From an uncultured Clostridia bacterium (GTDB lineage: Bacteria > Bacillota > Clostridia > Oscillospirales > Oscillospiraceae): a stretch of DNA of 47,236 bases. The DNA is taken from assembly GCA_945877515.1 (NCBI GenBank), contig CAMCSE010000010.1:1-47236 (forward strand), written 5' to 3'. The translations under genes and the position numbers were made by a program. Positions 1 to 8,845 of the stretch are shown here, one piece after another; the first letter of the stretch is position 1; each line of letters begins with the position of its first letter. The notes below the pieces were generated by a model. It saw nothing but the letters and a program-made list of their open reading frames with translations, was not told where the DNA came from and did no database searches.

Positions 1-604
1 GGGAATCTTCGGCAGCGATCGGCTCCCAGTCGAAGTAAACCGGCATCTCCAGCGCGCGGCCGTCCAGCTGTTCCAGCACATACCGAGCCTCCTCTCTGCC
101 CTCCTCCGCCGTCAGCGCCTGTGAGAAGAAATACACGCCGGCGTCAAGTCCGGCATTATGCGCGCCCTCCAGATGGGCGTCAAACATCTCGTCCGGCTGC
201 AGGACGCCCTTACCGTAACCCCGGTAGCCAAGGCGCAGAATGGCAAACTCCACGCCGTCCTGCGCCGCCTTTTGCCAATCCACATCCCCCTGGAACACCG
301 ACAGGTCGATGCCCCGCCGGGTGGCGAAGTCGCTGCCCTGATAGTAGGGATGTCCCTCCAGCGTAACGAACTGCCAGCGCCGCAGAGGGCTGACGGCAAA
401 GTTCTCGTGGGGCGTCAGCCACACCATATTGGCCCCGTCGTTAACGTAGACCTGCCCCTCGTGGGGATCCGGCTCCTCTCGCTGCGCCGCAGGCAGCAGT
501 GAGCGGAACACCAGCACCGCCAGCACCACCACGATCCCCGCCGCCAGCACGATAGCCGCCATCAGCGGCAGGCGGCTCTTTCTGTGTCTCCTTCTTCCGG
601 TCAT
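1..604 (-). CDS. GH25-family muramidase (lysozyme), membrane-anchored, C-terminus cut by window edge
   Basis: Reading leftwards from an ATG at 604, the frame stays open for 201 codons to the window edge. A basic N-terminus is followed by one hydrophobic segment (about residues 14-34), so the enzyme is probably membrane-anchored or exported. The GH25 catalytic fold begins near residue 98 with GIDLSVFQG, whose Asp100 is a conserved catalytic-site Asp. The family's DxE signature follows as YFDWEP at 190-195. GH25 enzymes cleave the MurNAc-GlcNAc bond of peptidoglycan, so a role in wall turnover or remodelling outside the membrane is likely. It is the last visible gene of the minus-strand operon starting at 4580 and begins 10 bases after the upstream flavoprotein gene. 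The C-terminal third is outside the window, so extra wall-binding domains cannot be judged. Confidence 0.88.
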   Translation of the reverse strand, partial: MTGRRRHRKSRLPLMAAIVLAAGIVVVLAVLVFRSLLPAAQREEPDPHEGQVYVNDGANMVWLTPHENFAVSPLRRWQFVTLEGHPYYQGSDFATRRGIDLSVFQGDVDWQKAAQDGVEFAILRLGYRGYGKGVLQPDEMFDAHLEGAHNAGLDAGVYFFSQALTAEEGREEARYVLEQLDGRALEMPVYFDWEPIAAEDS

Positions 605-614
605 AGTCTCCATT

Positions 615-1208
615 TCACTCTCCCGCAGCCAGCTGCGTCATGATCTGCCGGGCAAAATCCCGGGCGCGCTGCGCCTTTTCCGCATCCATGAAGGGTTCTC
701 GGTAGCTCCTGTGCCGCTCTCCGTACAGGCCCAGCCAGCGAAGGCGGGCGTGCTTACAGGAGCGGCGCAGGCCCTCCTGCCATACGTCCGCCCCCTTCTC
801 CACCTGATAGCCGCAGGTGGTAATGGCAGCCACCGCCTTCCCCTCCCACAGGGAGGGGCCGCGCTCCTCGCCGTAGTACTTGCACAGTGCGTAGATGCAG
901 CGGTCCATGGCCGCCTTCAGCGGTGCGGTGCAGTACCAGTTATAGATGGGGCTGGCCAGCAGCAAAAGGTCACAGGAGAGAATATCGGCAAAAATCTCCG
1001 TCATATCATCGTCGATCACGCAGTTGGGGCCGCTCCAGTCCTGTTGGCAGCCACGGCAGGCCAGACAGGGCCGGATGGTCAGATCATACAGAGAATGGAC
1101 CACAGAGGTGTGGCCCGCGGCGTGCCATGCCTCCAGAAATTCCGTCATCAGGGCACGGGTGTTGCTCTGTTCTCCCCGGGGGGATGCAAACAGTACACAG
1201 CATTTCAT
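615..1208 (-). CDS. NAD(P)H-dependent FMN reductase / flavodoxin-fold oxidoreductase
   Basis: The 197-residue product begins with the flavodoxin-like phosphate-binding loop FASPRGEQSNT (residues 7-17). It contains a cysteine cluster PCLACRGC (about 47-54) plus a further Cys at about 63, and the LLLASPIYNWYCTAPLK segment typical of the FMN_red family at 81-97. Such proteins bind FMN and reduce quinones, flavins or iron-sulfur partners with NAD(P)H in the cytoplasm. The spaced cysteines are reminiscent of iron-sulfur flavoproteins, but I cannot confirm a cluster. The start ATG is preceded by a clear AGGAGG. It lies 11 bases after the rlmA-like gene and 10 bases before the GH25 gene, so all are co-transcribed. 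The physiological substrate is unknown. Confidence 0.8.
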   Translation of the reverse strand: MKCCVLFASPRGEQSNTRALMTEFLEAWHAAGHTSVVHSLYDLTIRPCLACRGCQQDWSGPNCVIDDDMTEIFADILSCDLLLLASPIYNWYCTAPLKAAMDRCIYALCKYYGEERGPSLWEGKAVAAITTCGYQVEKGADVWQEGLRRSCKHARLRWLGLYGERHRSYREPFMDAEKAQRARDFARQIMTQLAAGE

Positions 1209-1219
1209 GGCATGTCCTC

Positions 1220-2041
1220 CTATATCCGCTCAAAGATGTGTATATCGAAGGCGGCGGTGGTGGTCAGCGTGTCCAGTGCCGCCAGCCGCTCCTTGCCTGC
1301 GCGGGGCGTTTTCCAGCAGTAGGGCGTCATGCCGAACAGCGCCTGAATATCCTCCTGACAGGACAGGGTAATGCTGCTTTTCTCATGCCGGATGGTCACA
1401 TAGCGGAACCCCTCATAGGGGGTTTCCTTTGTTTCGTTGCGGTAAGGCCGGTCATACAGCACCTGCTTCATCTCCCACAGGTGCTCCTCCGCCGGCACCA
1501 CGTAGAGAAAGTGTCCGCCGTGCTTCAGCACCCGCCGGAACTCGTCAATGGCCAGTGGGGAAAAGCAGTCCAACAGCAAATCAATGGTTTCATCCGCCAC
1601 CGGCAGACGGTAAGCGCTGGCCACCGCCAGTTCCGCCTGCTTGGCCCGTTTGGCGGCCCGCCGCACCATCTCCTTGGAGATATCGATGCCCGCCGTCCGG
1701 GGCGCTTTCCCGGCGGCGGTCAGCGCCTCGCAGATAGCCGCGGTATAGTACCCCTCTCCGCAGCCCACGTCCAGCACGGCCGGTACGTCGGGCGTATAGG
1801 TCACAGCCAGGGCGCACAGGGCCTGCCGCAAAAAATCGTAATATCCTTTGGAAAGGAAGGCGCTGCGGGCAGCTGTCATGGCTTTGTCGTCGCCGGGGGC
1901 TTTGGAATGCCGCTGGTTTACCGGCAGCAGATAGGTATAGCCCTCCTTGGCGATATCATAGCAGTGGCCGCCGGGGCAGCGATACGTCCGTTCCCCTCTC
2001 ACAAGCGGCCGGCCGCAGACGGGACAGCGGTAAAGGCTCAT
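1220..2041 (-). CDS. rlmA: 23S rRNA (guanine) methyltransferase, RlmA family
   Basis: The 273-residue protein has an N-terminal zinc-binding module, CPVC at residues 6-9 and CPGGHCYD at about 22-29, followed by the conserved stretch AKEGYTYLLP that marks RlmA(I/II) proteins. A class I SAM-dependent methyltransferase domain follows, with motif I VLDVGCGEGYY near residues 90-100. RlmA enzymes methylate N1 of G745 or G748 in hairpin 35 of 23S rRNA; the RlmA(II) type is linked to tylosin resistance. Which base is modified here cannot be told from sequence. Its ATG overlaps the stop of the upstream MATE gene (ATGA), showing translational coupling. Length is normal for the family. Confidence 0.85.
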   Translation of the reverse strand: MSLYRCPVCGRPLVRGERTYRCPGGHCYDIAKEGYTYLLPVNQRHSKAPGDDKAMTAARSAFLSKGYYDFLRQALCALAVTYTPDVPAVLDVGCGEGYYTAAICEALTAAGKAPRTAGIDISKEMVRRAAKRAKQAELAVASAYRLPVADETIDLLLDCFSPLAIDEFRRVLKHGGHFLYVVPAEEHLWEMKQVLYDRPYRNETKETPYEGFRYVTIRHEKSSITLSCQEDIQALFGMTPYCWKTPRAGKERLAALDTLTTTAAFDIHIFERI

Positions 2042-3438
2042 GGTTCCTTCCCCTCCGGTATCGTCACGTCATGGATCCATACCGGTTTGCGGCACCGCAG
2101 CATACACAGAGGCACTTTCAGGAGACTCTCCCCCTGAATGGCCGCGGCTACCCACCAATAGTTGCTGCCGTCACCCAGCACCAGTGCGAACAGTGCCGTC
2201 AGCGGCAGGGCAAACAGCCACTGGGGCAGCAGGTCCAGCGCCGCCGCCCAGCCCACGTCGCCGCCGGAACGCAGCACGCCGGTAACGGCGGAGATGGAGT
2301 AGGCGTGAAGCGGGATGGAGGCAAAGGACGTGACTGCCAGCGCCGTGGCAATGGCGGCAGGCCGGCCATACAGCTTAAACAGCGGGAAGATATAGGGCTG
2401 GAACACCAGCGGCACCAGCACCAGTGCCAGCGCCGCGATGGCAGATCCCAGCACCACCGTGAACTGCAGCAGGCAATGGCTCAGGGACATGACCTCCTCC
2501 TGGCTCTGCCCCTCACCGATGGCCTTGCCCACCATGACGGCGGTGGCGGCGCCCAGTCCGAAGCAGACCACAAGGAACAGCCTGCCCAGGTTCCCGGTAA
2601 CGGCATAGGCCGCCAGGAAATCCACCGAAATAACGGTGTAACCCAGAACCACCGTCAGCATACTGTTGCCAAGCCCCCAAGCCACCTCGTTAAGGAGCAC
2701 CGGCCAGGAATACTTGATGAACCGGCGGACCATCTCCCAGCCGGGGTGGCAGAGGGCCTTTATGCACAACGGCAGTTTTTTGCTGCGCAGGGCATAGACC
2801 AGACAAACGGCAAACTCCGCGATACGGGCGCACAGCGTGGCGATGGCCGCGCCCCGGATCCCCAGCATGGGGAAGCCCAGCTTGCCGTAGATCAGCAGAT
2901 AGTTCAGTCCTGTGTTGAGCACCGTGGAAAATCCGAACAGCTTCATGCCGAAATTGGGATTCTCCACGCTGCGCTGGACGCTGACATAGATGGAGGAAAG
3001 CATATTGAACACATAGGAAAAGCCGATGATCTGCAAATAGGGCGCCCCCAGCACCGACAGCTCATGCTCATTGCTGAGCAGATCCATGATTGCCACCGGC
3101 CACAGCCACAGTGCCACCGCCAGCAGCAGGGAAAGCCCCGTGCCGATAAAGGAGGCCACGCCGATGGCCCGGCTGATGCTCTCGGTATCCCCTTTGCCCC
3201 AGTACTGACTGGCCAGGATCCCAAGACCGCTCTGGATGCCGAATACCAGAGAGATCAGCAAAAACACCGGCACGTTGGCGGTGGTTACCGCCGCCATGGG
3301 CGTGTTGCCCAGCCGGCTGACCATAAAGGTGTCGATGAGCCCCAGGGAAAAGGTAATGAGATTTTGCAGGGCAATGGGGCCGGTCAATCGAAAAAGTCGG
3401 GCGTAAAAAGCGCGGGGACGTCTCAGTTCTTGAAACAT
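2038..3438 (-). CDS. MATE family efflux transporter
   Basis: The 466-residue protein is hydrophobic throughout, with about 12 predicted membrane segments. The N-terminal half carries MATE-type sequence: LTGPIALQNLITFSLGLIDTFMVSRLG near the start, and a SQYWGKGD motif at about 98-105 corresponding to the family's conserved Q-x-x-G-x-G-D/R region. MATE proteins export drugs, toxins or metabolites using Na+ or H+ gradients at the cytoplasmic membrane. GAGG lies six bases before the ATG. It starts 8 bases after the cysteine desulfurase stop and overlaps rlmA by four bases. The combination of exporter and RlmA-type methyltransferase is consistent with a self-protection role, but this is inference. 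Confidence 0.9.
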   Translation of the reverse strand: MFQELRRPRAFYARLFRLTGPIALQNLITFSLGLIDTFMVSRLGNTPMAAVTTANVPVFLLISLVFGIQSGLGILASQYWGKGDTESISRAIGVASFIGTGLSLLLAVALWLWPVAIMDLLSNEHELSVLGAPYLQIIGFSYVFNMLSSIYVSVQRSVENPNFGMKLFGFSTVLNTGLNYLLIYGKLGFPMLGIRGAAIATLCARIAEFAVCLVYALRSKKLPLCIKALCHPGWEMVRRFIKYSWPVLLNEVAWGLGNSMLTVVLGYTVISVDFLAAYAVTGNLGRLFLVVCFGLGAATAVMVGKAIGEGQSQEEVMSLSHCLLQFTVVLGSAIAALALVLVPLVFQPYIFPLFKLYGRPAAIATALAVTSFASIPLHAYSISAVTGVLRSGGDVGWAAALDLLPQWLFALPLTALFALVLGDGSNYWWVAAAIQGESLLKVPLCMLRCRKPVWIHDVTIPEGKEP

Positions 3439-3446
3439 ATCTTACC

Positions 3447-4580
3447 TCATAGCATAGAAAAACGTGTGTTTTTGTGCCGCAGCAGCGCTTCATACAGCGC
3501 GTCAATGTCGGCAAAGGTGGTCTCCGGGCCGAAGCTGACGCGCAGCACGCCGCCGGCGGTGCGCTTGTCAAGGCCCAGCGCCGTTACCACATGGCTCAGC
3601 TTGCCCCGGTGGCAGGCGCTGCCTGCCGACAGGCAGATGCCCTGTTCTCCCAGATCGGTCACGACGTTGGCGCTGGGATATCCCACCAGTGATACCATCA
3701 GGATATGGGGCGCTTCTCCCTGTCCCACGGTCACCAGACCGTCGAGGGACAGCAGCTTCTCCCGGCAGTAGGCTTTGATCTGGGCCATATGCGCCAGCTT
3801 TTCCTCCAGTCCCTCGCCCCGCAGCTGCGCCGCCTTGGCGAAGCCCGCGATCTGGGCGGTGGCCTCGGTGCCGGAACGGGTACCCTCCTCCTGACCGCCG
3901 CCGTGGAGCAGCGGGCGGATGTTGCGGACGGCAGGCCCCACATACAGCGCGCCGATGCCCTTGGGACCGCCGATCTTATGGGCGGAAAGGCTCATCATAT
4001 CCACCCCCAGCACTCTGGGGTCGCAGGGCACCTTCATGAACCCCTGCACCGCATCGGTATGCAGCAGGGCGCGGCTGCGGCGTTCTTTCAGCAGCCGCGC
4101 GGTCTCCGCCACAGGAAACACGCATCCGGTCTCGTTGTTTACCAGCATCACGCTGACCACCGCCGTGTCATCCCGGAGGGCCTCCCCCACCTGCTGCACC
4201 GTAATATGGCCGGTCTTGTCGGGCTTGAGGTATGTCACCTCATACCCCTGCTGCTCCAGCGCGCGGCAGGTCTCCAGCACGGCGCTGTGCTCCACGCTGG
4301 TGGTGATGATGTGGCGGCCCACATGGCGGTTCTGCCACAGGGCGGCCTGAATGGCCCAGTTGTCGCTTTCCGTACCGCAGGAGGTAAAGTGCAGCTCCTT
4401 CGGCTGGCAGCCCACTGCCTTGGCGATAACGGCGCGACATCCCTCCACCAGCTTCTTGGCCTCCTGCCCCATAGGGTACTGGGAGGAGGGATTGCCGAAC
4501 TGCTGCGTCAGCACACGGTACATTTCATCGGCCACCGGCTGCGGAATGGGCGTGGTGGCGGCGTGATCCAGATAAATCAT
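3447..4580 (-). CDS. Cysteine desulfurase (NifS/IscS-like, class V aminotransferase)
   Basis: The 377-residue PLP enzyme starts with IYLDHAATTP. It has SVEHSA (95-100), the PLP-lysine motif SAHKIGGPKG with Lys202, and the active-site cysteine Cys323 in SAGSACHRG. It transfers sulfur from cysteine, as a persulfide, to iron-sulfur assembly or thio-modification acceptors in the cytoplasm. No iscU, sufU or mnmA gene lies beside it, so the acceptor is unclear. The divergent neighbour mtaB encodes a methylthiotransferase that needs iron-sulfur clusters, a suggestive pairing. GAGAGGAAA precedes the ATG. It is first in the minus-strand operon running to the left edge. The IscS/NifS subgroup cannot be fixed by eye. 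Confidence 0.92.
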   Translation of the reverse strand: MIYLDHAATTPIPQPVADEMYRVLTQQFGNPSSQYPMGQEAKKLVEGCRAVIAKAVGCQPKELHFTSCGTESDNWAIQAALWQNRHVGRHIITTSVEHSAVLETCRALEQQGYEVTYLKPDKTGHITVQQVGEALRDDTAVVSVMLVNNETGCVFPVAETARLLKERRSRALLHTDAVQGFMKVPCDPRVLGVDMMSLSAHKIGGPKGIGALYVGPAVRNIRPLLHGGGQEEGTRSGTEATAQIAGFAKAAQLRGEGLEEKLAHMAQIKAYCREKLLSLDGLVTVGQGEAPHILMVSLVGYPSANVVTDLGEQGICLSAGSACHRGKLSHVVTALGLDKRTAGGVLRVSFGPETTFADIDALYEALLRHKNTRFSML

Positions 4581-4695
4581 AACGGTTTCCTCTCTATTTT
4601 TCGGCCGACAGGTCTTGTCATACCGGGCAGAATCAAGTATAATGAGGTATTATTTTGAAGCGCCTTTCTTGCGGCGCTGTGGTCCGTAATTTTTA

Positions 4696-4724
4696 ATTAT
4701 ACTGTATCAAAAAGGAAAGTGCAA
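4696..4724 (-). promoter_or_regulatory. SigA-type promoter of the cysteine desulfurase operon
   Basis: Read on the minus strand, TTGCAC (4724-4719) and TATAAT (4701-4696) are separated by exactly 17 bases. The predicted transcript has a leader of about 108 bases before the ATG at 4580, containing a short inverted repeat (AGCGCC at 4659-4664 with GGCGCT at 4673-4678). The -35 box overlaps the ribosome binding and start region of the divergent mtaB, so the two transcription units share this 145-base gap. A plus-strand TATACT at 4698-4703 could serve mtaB, but no good -35 goes with it. Confidence 0.65.
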
Positions 4725-4725
4725 G

Positions 4726-6009
4726 ATGCGCGTTGCGATTTACACCCTTGGCTGCAAGGTAAATCAATATGAAACGCAGGCCATGGAGCAGGAGCTTGTC
4801 CGCCGGGGCCACACGCTGGTGCCCTTCGACGCGGCGGCGGACGCCTATATCGTCAACACCTGCTCCGTCACCGCCGTCAGTGACAAAAAATCCCGTCAGA
4901 TGATCCGCCGGTGCCGCAAGCTGAATGAGAACGCCGTGGTGGCCGCCTGCGGCTGCTATGTGCAGACCCATCCCGACGAGGCGGCGGGTCTGTCGCTGGA
5001 TCTGATCGCCGGTACCGGCGACCGGATGGCCTTTCTGGACTTGCTGGAGCAGGCCGCCCACGAAAAGGATCCGGTGACGCTGCTGGACGATGCCCTGCGC
5101 CGCCGCCGTTTTGAGGTGCTTCCTGCCGGCGGCATGGCGGAGCGCACCCGGGCCATGCTGAAAATCGAGGACGGTTGCGTCAATTTCTGCACCTACTGCA
5201 TCATCCCCTATGCCCGCGGGCCGGTGCGGTCGCTGCCCCTGGCCACCGCCGTGGCACAGACGGAACAGCTGCGGCAGGAAGGCTATCGGGAGCTGGTGCT
5301 GACCGGCATTGAGATCTCCAGCTGGGGCCATGACCTCAAGGGCGGCACCGGTCTCATTGACCTTCTGGAGGCCGTCAGCGCAGCGGCGGGCGATATGCGC
5401 CTGCGGCTGGGCAGCCTGGAGCCCCGCACCATCACCGAAGATTTCTGCCGCCGGGCTGCAAGGCTTCCCAACCTGTGTCCTCACTTCCACCTGTCGCTGC
5501 AGTCCGGCTGCGACGATACCCTCAGGCGCATGAACCGGAAATACAACACCGCCCGGTTCTATGGGTCAGTGGAACTGCTGCGGCAGTATTTCGACCATGT
5601 GGCCGTCACCACCGATCTCATCACAGGGTTTCCCGGCGAGACGGAGGAGGAATTTTCCCAAACACTGGCGTTTATCGAGAAATGCGGCTTTGCCGCCATG
5701 CATATCTTTCCCTACTCCATCCGGCCCGGCACCAAGGCGGCGGCAATGCCCCAGCTGACAGCGGCCGTGAAGGAGGAGCGGGCAGCCCGGGCGGCTCAGG
5801 TGGCGCACCGGATGCATCAGACGTATCTGGCAGGCTGCATCGGGAAAACGTATCCGGTGCTGTTTGAACAGGAAAAGGACGGCCATTACACCGGCCACGC
5901 ACCCAATTACATGGAGGTGGCGGTCAAGAGCCATGGGCTTCACAATCAGGTTCGGGAGGTGACGATCACCGCATGCGATGGCGAGACATTATGGGGAGAG
6001 ATCCAATGA
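4726..6009 (+). CDS. mtaB: tRNA (t6A37) methylthiotransferase MtaB
   Basis: The 427-residue protein begins with VAIYTLGCKVNQYETQ and has the three N-terminal cluster-binding cysteines of the MTTase domain (Cys10, Cys46 in NTCSV, Cys75 or Cys77 in ACGCY). The radical-SAM motif CVNFCTYC gives Cys151, Cys155 and Cys158, and a C-terminal TRAM-like region follows. The LGCKVNQYE start separates MtaB from MiaB and RimO. It adds a methylthio group to t6A37 of tRNAs decoding ANN codons. A SD-like AAGGAAA lies 8 bases before the ATG. Its stop overlaps the next gene's start (ATGA at 6006-6009). Confidence 0.92.
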   Translation: MRVAIYTLGCKVNQYETQAMEQELVRRGHTLVPFDAAADAYIVNTCSVTAVSDKKSRQMIRRCRKLNENAVVAACGCYVQTHPDEAAGLSLDLIAGTGDRMAFLDLLEQAAHEKDPVTLLDDALRRRRFEVLPAGGMAERTRAMLKIEDGCVNFCTYCIIPYARGPVRSLPLATAVAQTEQLRQEGYRELVLTGIEISSWGHDLKGGTGLIDLLEAVSAAAGDMRLRLGSLEPRTITEDFCRRAARLPNLCPHFHLSLQSGCDDTLRRMNRKYNTARFYGSVELLRQYFDHVAVTTDLITGFPGETEEEFSQTLAFIEKCGFAAMHIFPYSIRPGTKAAAMPQLTAAVKEERAARAAQVAHRMHQTYLAGCIGKTYPVLFEQEKDGHYTGHAPNYMEVAVKSHGLHNQVREVTITACDGETLWGEIQ

Positions 6010-6590
6010 AAGAGAACCACAATCACTTTTTTGCCTATATCGGCCGGATGCGGTTCATCAACCGCTGGGCGCTGATGCGCAACAGCTACACGGAAAACAT
6101 TCAGGAGCACAGCCACATGACGGCGGTGCTGGCTCACGCGCTGGCGGTGATCCGCAATCAGTTCTTTGACGGCCGCGTGGACGAGGGACAGGTGGCGGTG
6201 GCGGCGCTGTACCACGATGCCGGAGAAATTCTCACCGGCGACATGCCCACCCCCATCAAGTACTACAACCCTGCCATTCGGGAGGCGTACCGTCAGGTGG
6301 AGCAGGTGGCGGTGGATAAGCTGCTGGGGATGCTGCCTGACGAGCTGCGGCCTACTTACAGCGCGGCGCTCTCCCCCGCAGCTTCTGAGATCCAGCAGCT
6401 GGTGAAGGCCGCCGACAAACTCAGCGCCTACATCAAGTGTCTGGAGGAGCTGAAGGCCGGCAATACCGAGTTCCGTCAGGCGGCGGAGCAGACCCGTTAC
6501 GCGCTGGAGGACATGGAGCTGCCGGAAGTGGACTATTTCATGGAGCATTTCCTGCCGTCCTTCAAGCTGACGCTGGATGAATTGGAGTAA
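6006..6590 (+). CDS. YfbR-like HD-domain 5'-deoxynucleotidase
   Basis: A 194-residue protein from the ATG at 6006, chosen because it overlaps the mtaB stop as ATGA and follows GGGGAGAG. An upstream in-frame ATG at 5973 lies inside mtaB and would add eleven unconserved residues. It shows the HD-phosphohydrolase pattern: NIQEHSHMTAVLAHAL with metal-binding His, YHDAGEILTGD with the HD pair, and a late Asp in KAADKLSAYIKCLEEL. The arrangement matches the YfbR family, which dephosphorylates deoxynucleoside 5'-monophosphates in nucleotide salvage. The length agrees with E. coli YfbR (about 199 residues). Substrate range is inferred from the family. Confidence 0.85.
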   Translation: MKENHNHFFAYIGRMRFINRWALMRNSYTENIQEHSHMTAVLAHALAVIRNQFFDGRVDEGQVAVAALYHDAGEILTGDMPTPIKYYNPAIREAYRQVEQVAVDKLLGMLPDELRPTYSAALSPAASEIQQLVKAADKLSAYIKCLEELKAGNTEFRQAAEQTRYALEDMELPEVDYFMEHFLPSFKLTLDELE

Positions 6591-6673
6591 AAGGCCCTTC
6601 CGAAAGGATCACGGCGTCCGCGCCGTTTTCTCTGAGGGATTTTTTGACTGACATAAGAAGGAGTGACTGACAT

Positions 6674-6943
6674 ATGAAAGCAATCGTAACTGTGGTAGGC
6701 AAGGATCAGGTGGGCATCATCGCCGGTGTGTGCAACACGCTGGCCGATCGCCAGATCAACGTGCTGGACATCAGCCAGACCATTATGGAGGGCTATTTCA
6801 CCATGATGATGGTGGTGGATCTGGCCGCCTGCAAAGCCCCCTTTGATGAGCTGCGCGCCATGCTGAAGGACTATGGCGAGAGCCGCACCCTGTCCATCCG
6901 CATCCAGCGGGAGGACATCTTCGACGCCATGCACAAGCTGTAA
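6674..6943 (+). CDS. ACT domain-containing regulatory protein (UPF0237)
   Basis: This 89-residue protein is essentially one ACT domain. It begins KAIVTVVGKDQVGIIAGVCN, followed by LADRQINVLDISQTI and a MMMVVDL strand, the usual beta-alpha-beta pattern that binds small ligands, often amino acids. UPF0237 proteins of this size are standalone ligand-binding regulators of unknown target. AAGGAG precedes the ATG. The next gene, a DUF711 protein, starts 12 bases downstream. This ACT-DUF711 pair is a recurring arrangement in Firmicutes and other bacteria, suggesting that the ACT protein senses something relevant to the DUF711 protein. Confidence 0.88.
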   Translation: MKAIVTVVGKDQVGIIAGVCNTLADRQINVLDISQTIMEGYFTMMMVVDLAACKAPFDELRAMLKDYGESRTLSIRIQREDIFDAMHKL

Positions 6944-6955
6944 GAGGGTAATATC

Positions 6956-8314
6956 ATGCTGAATCTGCAAAACATCTTCGACACCATTGACATGATCGAC
7001 AAGCAGCATCTGGACATCCGTACCATTACCATGGGCATCTCCCTGCTGGACTGCGTCAGTGAGGATCCCAAGCGCTGCTGCGAGAAAATCTACGACAAGA
7101 TTTGCCGCCGGGCAGAAAAGCTGGTGCAGACCGGCCGGGACATTGAAAGTGAGTTCGGCATCCCCATCGTCAACAAGCGCATCTCCGTCACGCCTGTGGC
7201 GCTGGTGGCAGGCAGCTGCGACACAGAGGACTACGTTCCCTTTGCGCTGACCCTTGACCGTGCCGGCAAGACCTGCGGCGTGGACTTCATCGGCGGCTAT
7301 TCCGCACTGGTGCAGAAGGGCTTCCATAAGGGGGACGAACTGCTGCTTCGGGCCATTCCCCAGGCATTGGCACAGACTGATCTGGTGTGCTCCAGCGTCA
7401 ATGTGGGCAGCACAAAGGCTGGCATCAATATGGACGCCGTGGCCCGGATGGGCCGCATCATCAAGGAAACGGCCCACCTGACCCGGGACGCCGACGGTCT
7501 TGGCTGTGCCAAGCTGGTGGTGTTCTGCAACGCTGTGGAGGACAACCCCTTTATGGCCGGCGCGTTCCACGGTGTGGGCGAGGCCGACAGCGTCATCAAC
7601 GTGGGTGTTTCCGGCCCCGGCGTGGTGTATCACGCCCTGCAGAAGTGTAAAGGCGCGCCCTTTGACGTGGTGGCGGAGACCATCAAAAAAACCGCTTTCC
7701 AGATCACCCGCATGGGTCAGATGGTGGCCGCCGAGGCCTCCCGCCGTCTGGACACGCCTTTCGGTATTGTGGATCTGTCACTGGCCCCCACCCCGGCCAT
7801 CGGCGACAGCGTAGCCCGTATTCTGGAGGAGATGGGCCTTGCCGTGTGCGGCACCCACGGCACCACGGCGGCGCTGGCGCTGCTGAACGACGCGGTGAAG
7901 AAAGGCGGTATCATGGCCTCCGGCCATGTGGGCGGCCTGTCCGGCGCCTTTATCCCCGTGTCAGAGGACGAGGGTATGATCGCCGCCGCCCAGTGCGGCA
8001 CGCTGACCATCGACAAGCTGGAAGCCATGACCTGCGTATGCTCCGTGGGTCTGGACATGATCGCCGTGCCCGGCGATACCACCGCCGAGACCATTTCCGC
8101 CATCATTGCCGACGAGGCGGCGGTGGGCATGGTCAACAGCAAGACCACCGCCGTGCGCATCATTCCCGTGGAGGGCAAAACGGTGGGAGACATGGTGGAA
8201 ATGGGCGGATTGCTGGGCAGTGCGCCGCTGATGCCGGTACACACCGCCTCCAGCGCTGCGTTTATCGCCCGGGGCGGCCGCATCCCCGCGCCGCTGCAAA
8301 GTCTGAAGAACTGA
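6956..8314 (+). CDS. DUF711 / UPF0210 family protein (PFL family)
   Basis: The 452-residue protein has normal family length and is recognisable by the start [20 protein letters not shown], the central [24 protein letters not shown] and the C-terminal [13 protein letters not shown]. The fold is related to glycyl-radical-type barrels, but no member of the UPF0210 group has a firmly established reaction that I know of. No transmembrane segment or signal peptide is seen, so it is cytoplasmic. It lies 12 bases after the ACT-domain gene and 9 bases before the GNAT gene, and they are probably co-transcribed. A metabolic role under control of the ACT protein is inference only. Confidence 0.88.
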   Translation: MLNLQNIFDTIDMIDKQHLDIRTITMGISLLDCVSEDPKRCCEKIYDKICRRAEKLVQTGRDIESEFGIPIVNKRISVTPVALVAGSCDTEDYVPFALTLDRAGKTCGVDFIGGYSALVQKGFHKGDELLLRAIPQALAQTDLVCSSVNVGSTKAGINMDAVARMGRIIKETAHLTRDADGLGCAKLVVFCNAVEDNPFMAGAFHGVGEADSVINVGVSGPGVVYHALQKCKGAPFDVVAETIKKTAFQITRMGQMVAAEASRRLDTPFGIVDLSLAPTPAIGDSVARILEEMGLAVCGTHGTTAALALLNDAVKKGGIMASGHVGGLSGAFIPVSEDEGMIAAAQCGTLTIDKLEAMTCVCSVGLDMIAVPGDTTAETISAIIADEAAVGMVNSKTTAVRIIPVEGKTVGDMVEMGGLLGSAPLMPVHTASSAAFIARGGRIPAPLQSLKN

Positions 8315-8323
8315 GGGATCGTC

Positions 8324-8803
8324 ATGATACGACACGCCACCGAACATGATCTGCCCCGTGTCCTGGCCATCTACGATGCGGCGCGGCAGTTCATGCGGCG
8401 CAACGGCAATATGCGCCAATGGATCAACGGCTATCCCTCAGAGCCGCTGCTGCGGCAGGATGTTGCCGAGGGCAATCTGTATGTGATGGAGGATGATACC
8501 GGCATTTACGCCGTCTTTGCCTTTATCCTCGGTGACGACCCCACCTATGCGCACATCGATGGTTCATGGCGGGACACGGCCACGCCCTACGGCACGATCC
8601 ACCGTATCGGCAGCGACGGCACCCACCGGGGCGTGCTGCACGAGTGTGTGGACTGGTGTGCCGGACGCATCCCCCATCTGCGGATCGACACCCACGCCGA
8701 CAATCAGGTGATGCAGCGGTGCATCCTGCGGGAGGGCTTTTCCCACTGCGGCGTCATCTATGTGGCGGACGGCTCTCCCCGTGAGGCGTTTGAGCGGATC
8801 TAA
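8324..8803 (+). CDS. GNAT family N-acetyltransferase
   Basis: A 159-residue protein starting MIRHATEHDLPRVLAIYDAAR, a classical GNAT beta1-alpha1 opening. The acetyl-CoA binding region lies around IHRIGSDGTHRGVLHECVDW (residues 88-107), although the canonical Q/RxxGxG/A loop is replaced by GSDGTHRG. The segment HADNQVMQRCILREGFSHCGV towards the end matches the conserved N-x-x-M-x-x-x-Y/L-x-x-x-GF motif. GNATs transfer acetyl groups from acetyl-CoA to amines on small molecules, peptides or proteins. The substrate cannot be inferred. GAGGGA precedes the ATG. It is last in the plus-strand group and is followed by a terminator. Confidence 0.85.
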   Translation: MIRHATEHDLPRVLAIYDAARQFMRRNGNMRQWINGYPSEPLLRQDVAEGNLYVMEDDTGIYAVFAFILGDDPTYAHIDGSWRDTATPYGTIHRIGSDGTHRGVLHECVDWCAGRIPHLRIDTHADNQVMQRCILREGFSHCGVIYVADGSPREAFERI

Positions 8804-8804
8804 T

Positions 8805-8844
8805 AAAAGGCAGTTGATGGAAGCTTCCGTCAACTGCCTTTTTT
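8805..8844. terminator. Bidirectional intrinsic terminator
   Basis: Arms AAGGCAGTTGA (8807-8817) and TCAACTGCCTT (8830-8840) enclose a smaller GGAAGCTTCC palindrome, so the stem can extend through a wobble pair. It is flanked by an A run on the left and a T run on the right. It separates the convergent GNAT gene (plus) and AAA ATPase gene (minus) and would stop transcription both ways. Confidence 0.9.
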
Positions 8845-8845
8845 G

